Shown one piece after another: positions 1-7,190 of a stretch of 64,000 nucleotides of DNA; the first letter of the stretch is position 1, and the number at the start of each line of letters is the position of its first letter. Where the stretch lies: the NCBI GenBank assembly GCA_963715825.1, contig CAVQSI010000041.1, positions 372,001 to 436,000 of the forward strand, in the 5' to 3' direction. The notes under the pieces are model-generated. The model worked only from the letters and a program-made list of their open reading frames with translations. It was not told the origin of the DNA and did not search any database. This stretch comes from Sva-07 sp963715825. GTDB lineage: Bacteria; Actinomycetota; Acidimicrobiia; Acidimicrobiales; Ilumatobacteraceae. A program made the translations under genes and the position numbers.

Positions 1-354
1 GTTGCGGCTGCGCGCCGTGTGCAGCTTGCCGCCCGCCGGCCCCGCGAGTTCGGTCACACGACGCTCGACCGCGGTGTGGATGTCCTCGTCGCTCTCGATG
101 AACACGAAGGTGTCCGAGGCCATCTCGGACGCCACCTCGTCGAGCGCGCCGAGCACGGCGTCACGTTCGACGTCGGTGAGCAGACCGACACGGGCGAGAC
201 CTCGCACGTGGGCCTTCGAGCCGTCGATGTCGTCGCGCCACATCGTGCGATCGAAGGGCAGGCTGACGGTGTAGGCCATCAACGCATCGGCCGGGCCGCC
301 GGCGAATCGACCGTGCCAGAGGGTCTTGCCGTCACCGTGCTGCTGGTCGCTCAT
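1..354 (-). CDS. argH: Argininosuccinate lyase, N-terminal part (cut by window edge)
   Basis: Last step of arginine synthesis: splits argininosuccinate into arginine and fumarate in the cytoplasm. Only the first 118 codons lie in the window and the frame runs open off the left edge. The start is MSDQQHGDGKTLWHGRF, matching the family N-terminus (LWGGRF). DIDGSKAHVRGL and, at the edge, GKLHTARSRN are family hallmarks. The ATG lies one base after the argR stop, so it is the last visible gene of the arg operon. argG, which usually precedes argH in actinobacterial arg operons, is absent here. Confidence 0.95.
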   Translation of the reverse strand, partial: MSDQQHGDGKTLWHGRFAGGPADALMAYTVSLPFDRTMWRDDIDGSKAHVRGLARVGLLTDVERDAVLGALDEVASEMASDTFVFIESDEDIHTAVERRVTELAGPAGGKLHTARSRN

Positions 355-355
355 G

Positions 356-817
356 TCAGTCCAATCCTGCGAGGTCGCGAAGGTGTGCAGCCAACGCTGC
401 GCCGTCGGTGGCGGACGACACGCACATGAGCGTGTCGTCGCCGGCGACCGTGCCGAGCAGCCCGTCGACGCGGCTGCGGTCGAGGGCTGACGCAACGACG
501 TGGGCGCAACCCGGCGGTGTGCGCAGGATGACGATGTTGCCCGAGCAGGCGACCTCGGCGACCCACTCCCCCATCACCCGCCGAAGTTGTTCGACCGGCG
601 CCAACCGGTCGGGAGCGAATTCGGGGATCGCGTACACGGTGTTGCCACTCGGCACACGCACCTTGATCGCCCCGATGTCGTCGAGGTCGCGTGACACGGT
701 GGCCTGTGTGGCCTCGATACCGTGCTCGGCCAGCAACTCGATGAGTTGCGGTTGGCTGGTCACCTCGTGGTCGCCGATGATCCGGCTGATCGTCGCCTGG
801 CGCTGCACCTTGCTCAC
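356..817 (-). CDS. argR: Arginine repressor ArgR
   Basis: Arginine-responsive DNA-binding repressor, hexameric in known homologues. At 153 aa it has the usual length. Residues about 1-70 form the winged helix (QPQLIELLAEHG then TQATVSRDLDDI, the recognition region). The C-terminal part carries GTVAGDDTLM, the arginine-binding motif. The GTG start overlaps the argF stop as GTGA, so the two are translationally coupled. It probably controls this operon; candidate sites lie at argC and carA (see findings). Confidence 0.97.
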   Translation of the reverse strand: MSKVQRQATISRIIGDHEVTSQPQLIELLAEHGIEATQATVSRDLDDIGAIKVRVPSGNTVYAIPEFAPDRLAPVEQLRRVMGEWVAEVACSGNIVILRTPPGCAHVVASALDRSRVDGLLGTVAGDDTLMCVSSATDGAALAAHLRDLAGLD

Positions 818-1731
818 CTCGCACCCCCGATCGAGTCGGCGAGGACGAAGGCAAGGGCGCCACGAGCGGCGTGGAGTCGGTTGTGAGCCTGCTGGAACAC
901 GACGGACTGCGGCCCGTCGATGACGTCGCCGGCCACCTCGATCCCGCGGTATGCGGGCAGGCAGTGCATGAACACCGCGGTCGGGTCGGCGAGCGCCATC
1001 ATGTCGGCATCGACGGTGTAGCCCTCGAACTGCTGCATCCGCTGCTGTTTCTCGGTCTCCTGTCCCATCGACACCCAGGTGTCGGTGTGGACCGCATGAG
1101 CACCGGCGACAGCGTCGACCGGTCGGTGCGTCTGCTCGACCGACGGCGCGCCGAGCAGCTCGAAGCGTTCGAGTTCGACCAGGGGCGCGTCGAAGCCGTG
1201 GGGGCAAGCGAACCGGATGTGCATCCCGAGCATCGCGGAGATCTCGGCCAGCGAGCGGGCGACGTTGTTGAAGTCGCCGACGTAGGCAACGGTCTTGCCG
1301 GCGAGGTCGCCGAGACACTGCTGCATCGTCAGCGCGTCGGCGAAGGCCTGCAACGGATGTGAGTGGTCCGACAGCATGTTGACCACCGGCACGTCGACGA
1401 CCGCCGCCATCCGCGTCACGGTGAGGTGGTCGAAGACTCTCGCCGCGATCAGGGCGTGGTAGCCCTCCATCACCTTGGCGACATCTTCGACCGGCTCGCG
1501 CGTGTCGAAGCCGACCTCCTCGCCGCGGGTGTAGATCGGATGACCACCGAGCTGTGCCACGGCCATCTCCATCGAGTGCCGGGTCCGGTTCGAGGGCTTC
1601 TCGAAGATCAGCGCTGCGCCGAGTCCGGCGAGCGGTGCGCCGAGCGACTCGATCGGTGCCTCGGCCAGCGCCAGGATCTCGCGAACGTCCTCGACGGTGA
1701 AGTCGGTGACATCGAGCAGGTGGCGGGTCAT
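814..1731 (-). CDS. argF: Ornithine carbamoyltransferase
   Basis: Transfers the carbamoyl group from carbamoyl phosphate to ornithine, giving citrulline. 305 aa, normal length. Carbamoyl-phosphate contacts are visible as KPSNRTRHS (the S-x-R-T-R motif) and HPLQAFAD; HCLPAYRGIEV is the ornithine-side HCLP motif. ATG overlaps the argD stop by 4 bp (ATGA), and its own stop overlaps argR. Its carbamoyl phosphate would come from carAB at 33823-38246. Confidence 0.97.
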   Translation of the reverse strand: MTRHLLDVTDFTVEDVREILALAEAPIESLGAPLAGLGAALIFEKPSNRTRHSMEMAVAQLGGHPIYTRGEEVGFDTREPVEDVAKVMEGYHALIAARVFDHLTVTRMAAVVDVPVVNMLSDHSHPLQAFADALTMQQCLGDLAGKTVAYVGDFNNVARSLAEISAMLGMHIRFACPHGFDAPLVELERFELLGAPSVEQTHRPVDAVAGAHAVHTDTWVSMGQETEKQQRMQQFEGYTVDADMMALADPTAVFMHCLPAYRGIEVAGDVIDGPQSVVFQQAHNRLHAARGALAFVLADSIGGAR

Positions 1732-2954
1732 GTCGACACCTCGGCGGCGTCCATCGCCGACTCCAACGAGGCAGCGATCATCGCGACGGCTTCGTCGATC
1801 TCGTCGTCGGTGACCGTGATCGGGGGGACCAGCCGCAACGTCGTCGGGGTGACCGCGTTGACGATGAGACCGAGACCGAGCAGGTCGCCGTAGACGGCCT
1901 TGGCGTCGATGCCGTCGGCGAGCTCGACGCCGAGCATCAGGCCACGGCCCCGAACGTCGACGACGCCGGGGACCGACCGGAGGGCGTCGGTGATCCGCTG
2001 GCCCTGCCGGGCAGCCACTGCCGGAGCGTCGATGCGCTGCATCTCGTCGATGACCGCGTTGACCGCCGCCGTGGCGATCGCGGTGCCCGAGTAGGTGCTT
2101 CCGTGGTCGCCGGGTTGGAAGACCGCCGCAACATCGGCTCGGGCCCAGCACGCACCCACGGGCATCCCGTTGCCCATTGCCTTGGCGAGGGTCACCACAT
2201 CGGGGCTGACGCCTGCGTGTTCGAAACCGAACCAGCGTCCGGTGCGCGCGAATCCGGTCTGGATCTCGTCGACGATCATCAGCGCGCCGGTCTCGTCGCA
2301 CAGCTCGCGGATTCCCTGGAGGTACTCGGTGGTGGCGGGATGCACGCCGCCCTCGCCGAGGACCGGCTCGATCAGCACCGCCGCAACCGAGCCGTCGACG
2401 GCCTGGCGCATCGCGTCGAGGTCGCCCCAGGCCACATGACGGAACCCATCGGGCATCGGAGCGAACGGTTCGTGTTTGGCGGGTTGCCCGGTGGCCGCCA
2501 ACGTGGCGAGCGTGCGGCCGTGGAAGCTCCCGAGTGCGCTGACGATCGTGTGTCGGCCCCGCCCGCCGTGCTTACGCGCAAGCTTGATGGCGCACTCGTT
2601 CGACTCGGCGCCCGAGTTGGTGAAGAAGATCTGTCCGCGCTGCCCGGTGGCTTCGAGCAGCAGCTCGTTGATCTTGACCGCCGCCTCCGTCGCAACCGGG
2701 TTGGCGAAGAAGTTCGACACGTGGAGCAGACGCTCGAGCTGGTCGCCGACCGCTTCGGCGACGACGGGGTTCGAGTGTCCGAGCGAGACCACGGCGATCC
2801 CAGCGAGGAAGTCGAGGTACCGCTTGCCGTCGGAGTCCCACAGCTCGGTGCCGCGGCCGCGTTCGAACATGATCGCCGGCGGTCCGAACACCGGCATGAA
2901 TGGGCAGTTCGCCATCGGCGCGTGATCGAAGTTGTGTGACGCAGTGGTGGTCAT
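1728..2954 (-). CDS. argD: Acetylornithine aminotransferase
   Basis: PLP-dependent class III aminotransferase converting N-acetylglutamate semialdehyde to N-acetylornithine. 408 aa. GAESNECAIKLAR and the Schiff-base lysine region TLAKAMGNGMPVGA are present, as is MIVDEIQTGFARTG, with the PLP-pyridine aspartate. The ATG is coupled to the argB stop by an ATGA overlap. Some family members also act on succinyl-diaminopimelate; the operon context favours arginine. Confidence 0.96.
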   Translation of the reverse strand: MTTTASHNFDHAPMANCPFMPVFGPPAIMFERGRGTELWDSDGKRYLDFLAGIAVVSLGHSNPVVAEAVGDQLERLLHVSNFFANPVATEAAVKINELLLEATGQRGQIFFTNSGAESNECAIKLARKHGGRGRHTIVSALGSFHGRTLATLAATGQPAKHEPFAPMPDGFRHVAWGDLDAMRQAVDGSVAAVLIEPVLGEGGVHPATTEYLQGIRELCDETGALMIVDEIQTGFARTGRWFGFEHAGVSPDVVTLAKAMGNGMPVGACWARADVAAVFQPGDHGSTYSGTAIATAAVNAVIDEMQRIDAPAVAARQGQRITDALRSVPGVVDVRGRGLMLGVELADGIDAKAVYGDLLGLGLIVNAVTPTTLRLVPPITVTDDEIDEAVAMIAASLESAMDAAEVST

Positions 2955-3877
2955 TCGCAGGCCCCTTCCGAGGTGTCGTCGGTGGGTGGTTCGTTGTCGT
3001 CGAGTTCGTCGCGGTGGTGCATCACCATGGTGCCGATGCCGGCATCGGTGAAGATCTCGAGCAGCAGGACGTGGGCGATTCGTCCGTCGAGGATGTGGGC
3101 GCGGTGCACGCCGTTGCGCACGGCATGGGTGCAGCTCGCCACCTTCGGAATCATGCCGCCGGCGATGATGCCCTCGGCGACGAGCTCGTCGAGTTCGTCG
3201 GCAGTTGCCTGGCGGATCAGGCTGGCCGCGTCGGCGACGTCGCGGCGCAGGCCCTCGATGTCGGTCAGGTAGACGAGCTTCTCGGCGCCGATCGCCTCGG
3301 CGATCGCTCCAGCAACCGTGTCGGCGTTGATGTTGTACGCCTGGCCGGTCTCGTCGCTGCCGATCGTGGCGATCACCGGGATGAACTCGTCGTCGATCAG
3401 GCCGTGGATCACTTCGGGGTTGATCTCGGTGACGTCGCCGACGAAGCCGAGCTGCTCGTTGCGGGCCGTGGCGCGGATCAGGCCGGCGTCGACGCCACTG
3501 ATGCCGACAGCGAAGCGGCCGTGCACGTTGATCGCCGCGACCAACTGCGGATTCACCTGGCCTTTGAGGACCATCCGAGCAATGTCGACGGTCTCGGCGT
3601 CGGTGACCCGCAGGCCGTCGACGAACTCTGGTTCCTTGCCGAGGCGCTCCATCATCTCGGAGATCTGGGGGCCGCCACCGTGCACCACGATCGGGCGCAT
3701 GCCGACGAGACGCATGAGCACGACGTCCTCGGCGAACAGTGTGAGCGCGTCGTGGTCCGATGTGCCGGCGAGGGCGTTGCCCCCGTACTTGACGACCACC
3801 GTCTTGCCGGCGAAGCGCCGGATGTACGGCAGCGCCTCGACGAGGACTGACGCCTTGATGGATGCAGCGCCGGTCAT
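2951..3877 (-). CDS. argB: Acetylglutamate kinase
   Basis: Phosphorylates N-acetylglutamate, the usual arginine feedback point. 308 aa. Amino-acid-kinase motifs VVVKYGGNA near residue 30 and VVHGGGPQI near residue 65 are intact. The ATG overlaps the argC stop (ATGA). It follows argC directly, whereas argJ stands between argC and argB in many actinobacterial operons. Confidence 0.97.
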   Translation of the reverse strand: MTGAASIKASVLVEALPYIRRFAGKTVVVKYGGNALAGTSDHDALTLFAEDVVLMRLVGMRPIVVHGGGPQISEMMERLGKEPEFVDGLRVTDAETVDIARMVLKGQVNPQLVAAINVHGRFAVGISGVDAGLIRATARNEQLGFVGDVTEINPEVIHGLIDDEFIPVIATIGSDETGQAYNINADTVAGAIAEAIGAEKLVYLTDIEGLRRDVADAASLIRQATADELDELVAEGIIAGGMIPKVASCTHAVRNGVHRAHILDGRIAHVLLLEIFTDAGIGTMVMHHRDELDDNEPPTDDTSEGACE

Positions 3878-4902
3878 GGTGCGAGCCCGATCGTGGCGAG
3901 GCCGGCGGTCTCGTCGAGTCCGAGGGCCACGTTGGCGGCCTGAACGGCTCCACCCGAGGCACCCTTGGTGAGGTTGTCGATGGCGCACATCGCGATCACG
4001 GTGTTGGTGCGCTCGTCGTAACGGGCGCTGACGTGGGCGGCGTTGGACCCGAGCACCGACTTGGTCGCTGGTGGGTCGTCGAGCACGGCGACGAACGGCT
4101 CTGCGGCGTAGAACGAGCGCAGCGCATCGGCGACCGCTTCCTCCGAACAACCGGGGGCGGCCGTGGCGGCGCAGGTGGCGAGCAGGCCTCGGCTCATCGG
4201 CACGAGGTGCGGCGTGAAGATCAGCTGGGCACCGATCTCCTGCTCCATCTCCGGCGTGTGGCGATGCGAGATCAGTCCGTAGGCGCTGGCGTTCGAGTCG
4301 ATGTTGGTGAACACGTTGGTGTCGGTCGGCGCTCGACCGGCACCCGTGATGCCGGTGAGTGTGTTGACGACGATGCCCGTGGTCTCCACGAGCCCGGCCT
4401 CGACGAGCGGGCGCATCGCGAGCGTGGCGGCGGTGACGTGACACCCAGGTGTCGCCACCAATGGTGCGCTCGCCAGGTCGGCGCGGTGCAGTTCCGGCAG
4501 ACCGAACACGGCCTGTGCCAGGAGTTCGAGCTGGGTGTGTTCGAATCCGTAGAACGTCGGATAGGCGGACGGATCCTTCAGCCGAAATGCTGCCGACAGG
4601 TCGACGACGCACCCGACGTTGCCGACCAGCGAGGGTGCGAGCTCCATCGAGGCCCCGTGGGGCAGGCCGAGAAAGACGAGGTCGAGCCCGTCCATGGTGG
4701 CGGGGTCGAACTCGGAGAACACGAGGTCCGGGTAGGCGACGTGCAGGGACGGGTACAGATCCGCTGCTCGCCGTCCGGCCATCGAGTCGCCCGTCGCCAG
4801 CTGCACCTCGAAGTCCGGGTGTTGGGCAGCCAGCCGCAGCAGCTCGGCGCCGGTGTATCCGGACGCCCCGACGATTCCTACGCTGATTCCAGCCCCGGCC
4901 AT
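3874..4902 (-). CDS. argC: N-acetyl-gamma-glutamyl-phosphate reductase
   Basis: NADPH-dependent reduction of acetylglutamyl phosphate to the semialdehyde; first gene of the arg operon. 342 aa from the chosen start. GIVGASGYTGAELLRL is the nucleotide-binding loop and TPGCHVTAATLA holds the catalytic cysteine. I chose ATG 4902 (MAGAGISVG) over ATG 4920 because the first adds no family sequence and a -10-like TATGGT sits exactly 6 nt upstream of 4902, the leaderless arrangement seen elsewhere in this window. Confidence 0.95.
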   Translation of the reverse strand: MAGAGISVGIVGASGYTGAELLRLAAQHPDFEVQLATGDSMAGRRAADLYPSLHVAYPDLVFSEFDPATMDGLDLVFLGLPHGASMELAPSLVGNVGCVVDLSAAFRLKDPSAYPTFYGFEHTQLELLAQAVFGLPELHRADLASAPLVATPGCHVTAATLAMRPLVEAGLVETTGIVVNTLTGITGAGRAPTDTNVFTNIDSNASAYGLISHRHTPEMEQEIGAQLIFTPHLVPMSRGLLATCAATAAPGCSEEAVADALRSFYAAEPFVAVLDDPPATKSVLGSNAAHVSARYDERTNTVIAMCAIDNLTKGASGGAVQAANVALGLDETAGLATIGLAP

Positions 4903-4933
4903 TGCATGACCATACAGCATGACGCATGGTCAT
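4903..4933 (-). promoter_or_regulatory. argC promoter with candidate ArgR operator
   Basis: Perfect 8-bp inverted repeat: ATGACCAT at 4906-4913 and ATGGTCAT at 4926-4933, starts 20 bp apart. The left arm overlaps a -10-like TATGGT (minus strand, 4909-4914) placed 6 nt before the argC ATG. A 7-bp direct repeat GCATGAC (4904, 4917) is nested inside. Known ArgR operators are paired boxes with centres about 21 bp apart, so position and spacing fit; assignment to ArgR is inference. Confidence 0.5.
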
Positions 4934-4948
4934 CCAACACCATTCCGT

Positions 4949-4995
4949 AAGCGATGAGTTTCCCCGCGGACGGGTCGCGCGGAAACTCATCGCTT
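4949..4995. repeat. Long perfect palindrome between argC and the AlgH-like gene
   Basis: Arms 4949-4963 and 4981-4995 are perfect 15-bp inverted copies (AAGCGATGAGTTTCC and its complement). With one mismatch the stem extends inwards by four more pairs, leaving a loop of about 7 nt. It lies between divergent genes, so it is not a terminator for either. It could be a REP-like dispersed palindrome, a protein site or a structured RNA; nothing in the window decides. Confidence 0.6.
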
Positions 4996-5019
4996 GCGGT
5001 TGCTGGCAGACTGGGGACG

Positions 5020-5589
5020 ATGATTCCCGGGACGCCACCCACCAAGGGGCGCCTCCTCGTGGCGACGCCGCCGCTCGAGGATGCGAACTTCGACCGAACG
5101 GTCATCTTCATGCTCGAACACCACGACGAGGGCGCCATCGGCGTCGTGATCAATCGGCCCAGCTACGAGGCGCTCGACGAACCGCTCGACCGGTGGATCG
5201 AGCTCCAGTCCGTGCCGTCGTCGGTGTTCTCCGGCGGTCCCGTCGAGGAGTCGGCGCTGATCGCCCTCGCCGAGACCAAGCGGCCGATCGTCGATCAAGG
5301 CGACTACCTGTCCCCCATCGTCGGCACCATCGCCTCGGCCGACCTGACCGCCGACCCCGCGCTCGTCGCTGCGGAGGTACACGGTGTGCGGGTGTTCCGC
5401 GGCTATGCCGGCTGGGGGCCAGGCCAACTCGAAGGCGAGATCGAGGCCGGTGCCTGGCTCGTGCTGGACTCCGAACCAGGCGACGTGTTCTCGGACGACC
5501 CCGACGAGTTGTGGCGCACGGTGCTGCGCCGCCAACCCGGTCGCCTGGCGTGGCTCGCCGACGCACCCGACGACCTCAGCGCCAACTGA
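5020..5589 (+). CDS. YqgE/AlgH family protein (UPF0301)
   Basis: Conserved cytoplasmic protein of unsettled function, often next to ruvX in proteobacteria but not here. 189 aa, normal for the family. KGRLLVATPPLEDANF, GAIGVVINRP and FSGGPVEESAL are the family signatures, followed by VFRGYAGWGPGQLE and DVFSDDPDELW. Start ATG 5020 is chosen because family similarity begins there; the longer upstream frame would run through the palindrome at 4949-4995. Transcribed away from argC. Confidence 0.9.
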   Translation: MIPGTPPTKGRLLVATPPLEDANFDRTVIFMLEHHDEGAIGVVINRPSYEALDEPLDRWIELQSVPSSVFSGGPVEESALIALAETKRPIVDQGDYLSPIVGTIASADLTADPALVAAEVHGVRVFRGYAGWGPGQLEGEIEAGAWLVLDSEPGDVFSDDPDELWRTVLRRQPGRLAWLADAPDDLSAN

Positions 5590-5645
5590 CGGCTGCCACT
5601 CGCTCGTTGGACGGCGGACCCATCCGGGTGGCACGATGACGCGCC

Positions 5646-5960
5646 ATGGTCGACCTGGATCACGCCCGCACACGACTCCTCGAGGAGCGCGCCCACCTCC
5701 AGCAGCAACTCGACGACGTCGAACACGAGCGATCGGACGACGGCCCGATCGACATGCTCGGCGGAGACGCTGCGGCCGACACGACGCTGGCCACCAACGA
5801 ACTGAATCTGCGGTCGGGCCTTGCGCACTCGATTGCCGAGATCGACGCCGCGCTGCACCGGATCGACCTCGGGACGTACGGCATCGACGAGGAGACGGGC
5901 GACCCGATCGATCCGGAGCGACTCGATGCAATCCCGGCGGCGCGCACCAACGTCAGGTGA
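5646..5960 (+). CDS. DksA/TraR-like protein without the zinc-finger cysteines
   Basis: 104 aa. The N-terminal half is a predicted coiled coil rich in Leu, Gln and Glu (LLEERAHLQQQLDDVEHE). It then keeps the DksA/TraR C-terminal layout around IDLGTYGIDEETGDPIDPERL. Family members usually read GTYGxCxxCG...RLxAxPxAxxCxxC; here the cysteines are replaced by Asp, Thr and others, so no zinc finger can form. DksA-type proteins bind the RNA polymerase secondary channel; whether this one does is inference. The downstream GNAT gene overlaps its 3' end. Confidence 0.75.
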   Translation: MVDLDHARTRLLEERAHLQQQLDDVEHERSDDGPIDMLGGDAAADTTLATNELNLRSGLAHSIAEIDAALHRIDLGTYGIDEETGDPIDPERLDAIPAARTNVR

Positions 5961-6513
5961 CGGCGCCCTGTTCACGTTCCGACGCCTGACCCGCGACGAC
6001 TTCGCGCTGCTCGGTGCATGGCTGGCGGCGCCCCACGTGCGCGAGTGGTGGAACCACGACCCGTCGCCTCGGGCGTTGGAGGAGGACTTCGGCGACACGG
6101 TCGACGGTGACGAACCCGCGGAGGACTGGATCGTCGAACTCGAAGGCCGCCCGATCGGCCTGGTTCAGTACTGCCGGTTCGTCGACTACCCGGACTACGT
6201 CGCCGAGATGGCCCCGGTCCACCCGGTCGGTGTCGGCGTGGCATCGATCGACTACCTGATCGGCGACGACGAGCTGGTCGGCAAGGGAGTGGGCACCGCA
6301 ATGATCGTGGCGTTCGTGGCATTCGTCTGGACGCACGACCCGACCACGATGTCGCTGGTCGTTCCGGTCAACTCGGCCAACGAGCGGTCGTGGCGGGCGT
6401 TGCTGCGCTCCGGCTTCCACCTCGTCGCCCGGGGCGAGATGGATCCGGACAATCCGCTCCACGATCGGATGCACGAGGTGTTGCGCATCGATCGGCCCAG
6501 CGACGCGTCGTAG
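5926..6513 (+). CDS. GNAT family N-acetyltransferase (AacA4/AAC(6')-like)
   Basis: 195 aa. FRRLTRDDFALLGAWLAAPH followed by VREWW is the N-terminus seen in the AAC(6')/siderophore-acetylase branch. The acetyl-CoA loop is around LVGKGVGTAMIVAF, and VPVNSANERSWRALLRSGF is the usual conserved C-terminal block. Substrate unknown: the branch includes aminoglycoside acetyltransferases and many uncharacterised housekeeping enzymes, so resistance should not be assumed. The ATG at 5926 overlaps the DksA-like gene by 35 bp; no later in-frame start is obvious. Confidence 0.8.
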   Translation: MQSRRRAPTSGDGALFTFRRLTRDDFALLGAWLAAPHVREWWNHDPSPRALEEDFGDTVDGDEPAEDWIVELEGRPIGLVQYCRFVDYPDYVAEMAPVHPVGVGVASIDYLIGDDELVGKGVGTAMIVAFVAFVWTHDPTTMSLVVPVNSANERSWRALLRSGFHLVARGEMDPDNPLHDRMHEVLRIDRPSDAS

Positions 6514-6516
6514 GTT
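6511..6516 (+). promoter_or_regulatory. -10-like box TAGGTT, leaderless VOC gene
   Basis: TAGGTT ends 6 nt before ATG 6523 and overlaps the TAG stop of the preceding gene. Spacing implies transcription starting at or next to the start codon. I did not identify a -35 element. Confidence 0.4.
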
Positions 6517-6522
6517 GGCGAG

Positions 6523-6876
6523 ATGACCGCCGACTGGATTCGACCGATCGTCCACTTCGAGATCCTCGCTCGCGACCCGGACGTCCAGCGACGGTTCTAC
6601 GGCGAGCTGTTCAACTGGCCCTTCGGCGACGGTCCGATCATGAACGTACCGAGCGGCCTGGGCGGGCCCGAGCCAGGTCCGGCCGGGCACATGCGCCAGA
6701 GTGATCGCACCGGGTTCGCGCTGTACATCCAAGTCCGCGATCTCACCGAGTCACTTCAGCGGGTGCCCGATCTCGGCGGCACCGTGGTGTCCGAACCGTT
6801 CGATGTGCCGGGCGGCCCGACGATCGCAGCGATCGACGATCCCGAGGGGAACCCGCTCGTGTTGGTGCAGCAGTAG
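6523..6876 (+). CDS. VOC (glyoxalase/bleomycin-resistance fold) protein
   Basis: 117 aa, single VOC domain made of two beta-alpha-beta-beta-beta units. VHFEILARDPDVQRRFYGELFNW is characteristic of the CFP29/27-kDa-antigen type of VOC proteins, and the domain ends with the typical IDDPEGNPLVLVQQ. No substrate can be read from the sequence. It ends 9 bp before the stop of the convergent gene. Confidence 0.85.
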   Translation: MTADWIRPIVHFEILARDPDVQRRFYGELFNWPFGDGPIMNVPSGLGGPEPGPAGHMRQSDRTGFALYIQVRDLTESLQRVPDLGGTVVSEPFDVPGGPTIAAIDDPEGNPLVLVQQ

Positions 6877-6885
6877 CGGAGCAAC

Positions 6886-7167
6886 TCAGGCGGCGCCGCG
6901 GAAGCGTTCGACGACGACGTCGGTCAGAAGTGCAGCGAACTCCTGGCCGACATCGTCAGCCTCGAACGCCTGCTGTGCGGCGTCAGCCGACGCCGGATCG
7001 GTCCAGATCGTGAGGACGAGCCAGCGGCCGTCGTCGTGACGACCGAGCGTTCGGCGGACGAATCCGGGCTGCTGATAGGCGAATTCGACCTGAACCCGTT
7101 CGTCGATCGAGCGGAACGCCACCTCGTCGACATCGGCTGCCAGGCGAAAAGTCAGGATCTCGAACAC
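6886..7167 (-). CDS. Small antibiotic-biosynthesis-monooxygenase-like protein
   Basis: 93 aa from GTG 7167. A ferredoxin-like alpha/beta dimeric barrel is suggested by the strand starts VFEILTFRLA, VEFAYQQPGFVRRTLGRHDDGRW and LTIWTDPASADAA. This resembles ABM/DUF-type stress proteins, but no active site is evident. The longer upstream frame crosses the divergent ATP-grasp start, so the short form is preferred. Confidence 0.6.
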   Translation of the reverse strand: MFEILTFRLAADVDEVAFRSIDERVQVEFAYQQPGFVRRTLGRHDDGRWLVLTIWTDPASADAAQQAFEADDVGQEFAALLTDVVVERFRGAA

Positions 7168-7178
7168 GACGACGACGC

Positions 7179-7184
7179 TACGGT
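7179..7184 (+). promoter_or_regulatory. -10-like box TACGGT, leaderless ATP-grasp gene
   Basis: TACGGT ends 6 nt before ATG 7191, inside the 23-bp gap between divergent genes. It fits the TANNNT-plus-start spacing seen repeatedly in this window. Confidence 0.35.
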
Positions 7185-7190
7185 CCGGCG

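Noticed and set aside
2..429. Rightward ORFs at the left edge
   Set aside because: They are antisense to argH and argR, whose protein motifs are unmistakable; low-complexity Arg/Ser content is typical of shadow frames in GC-rich DNA.
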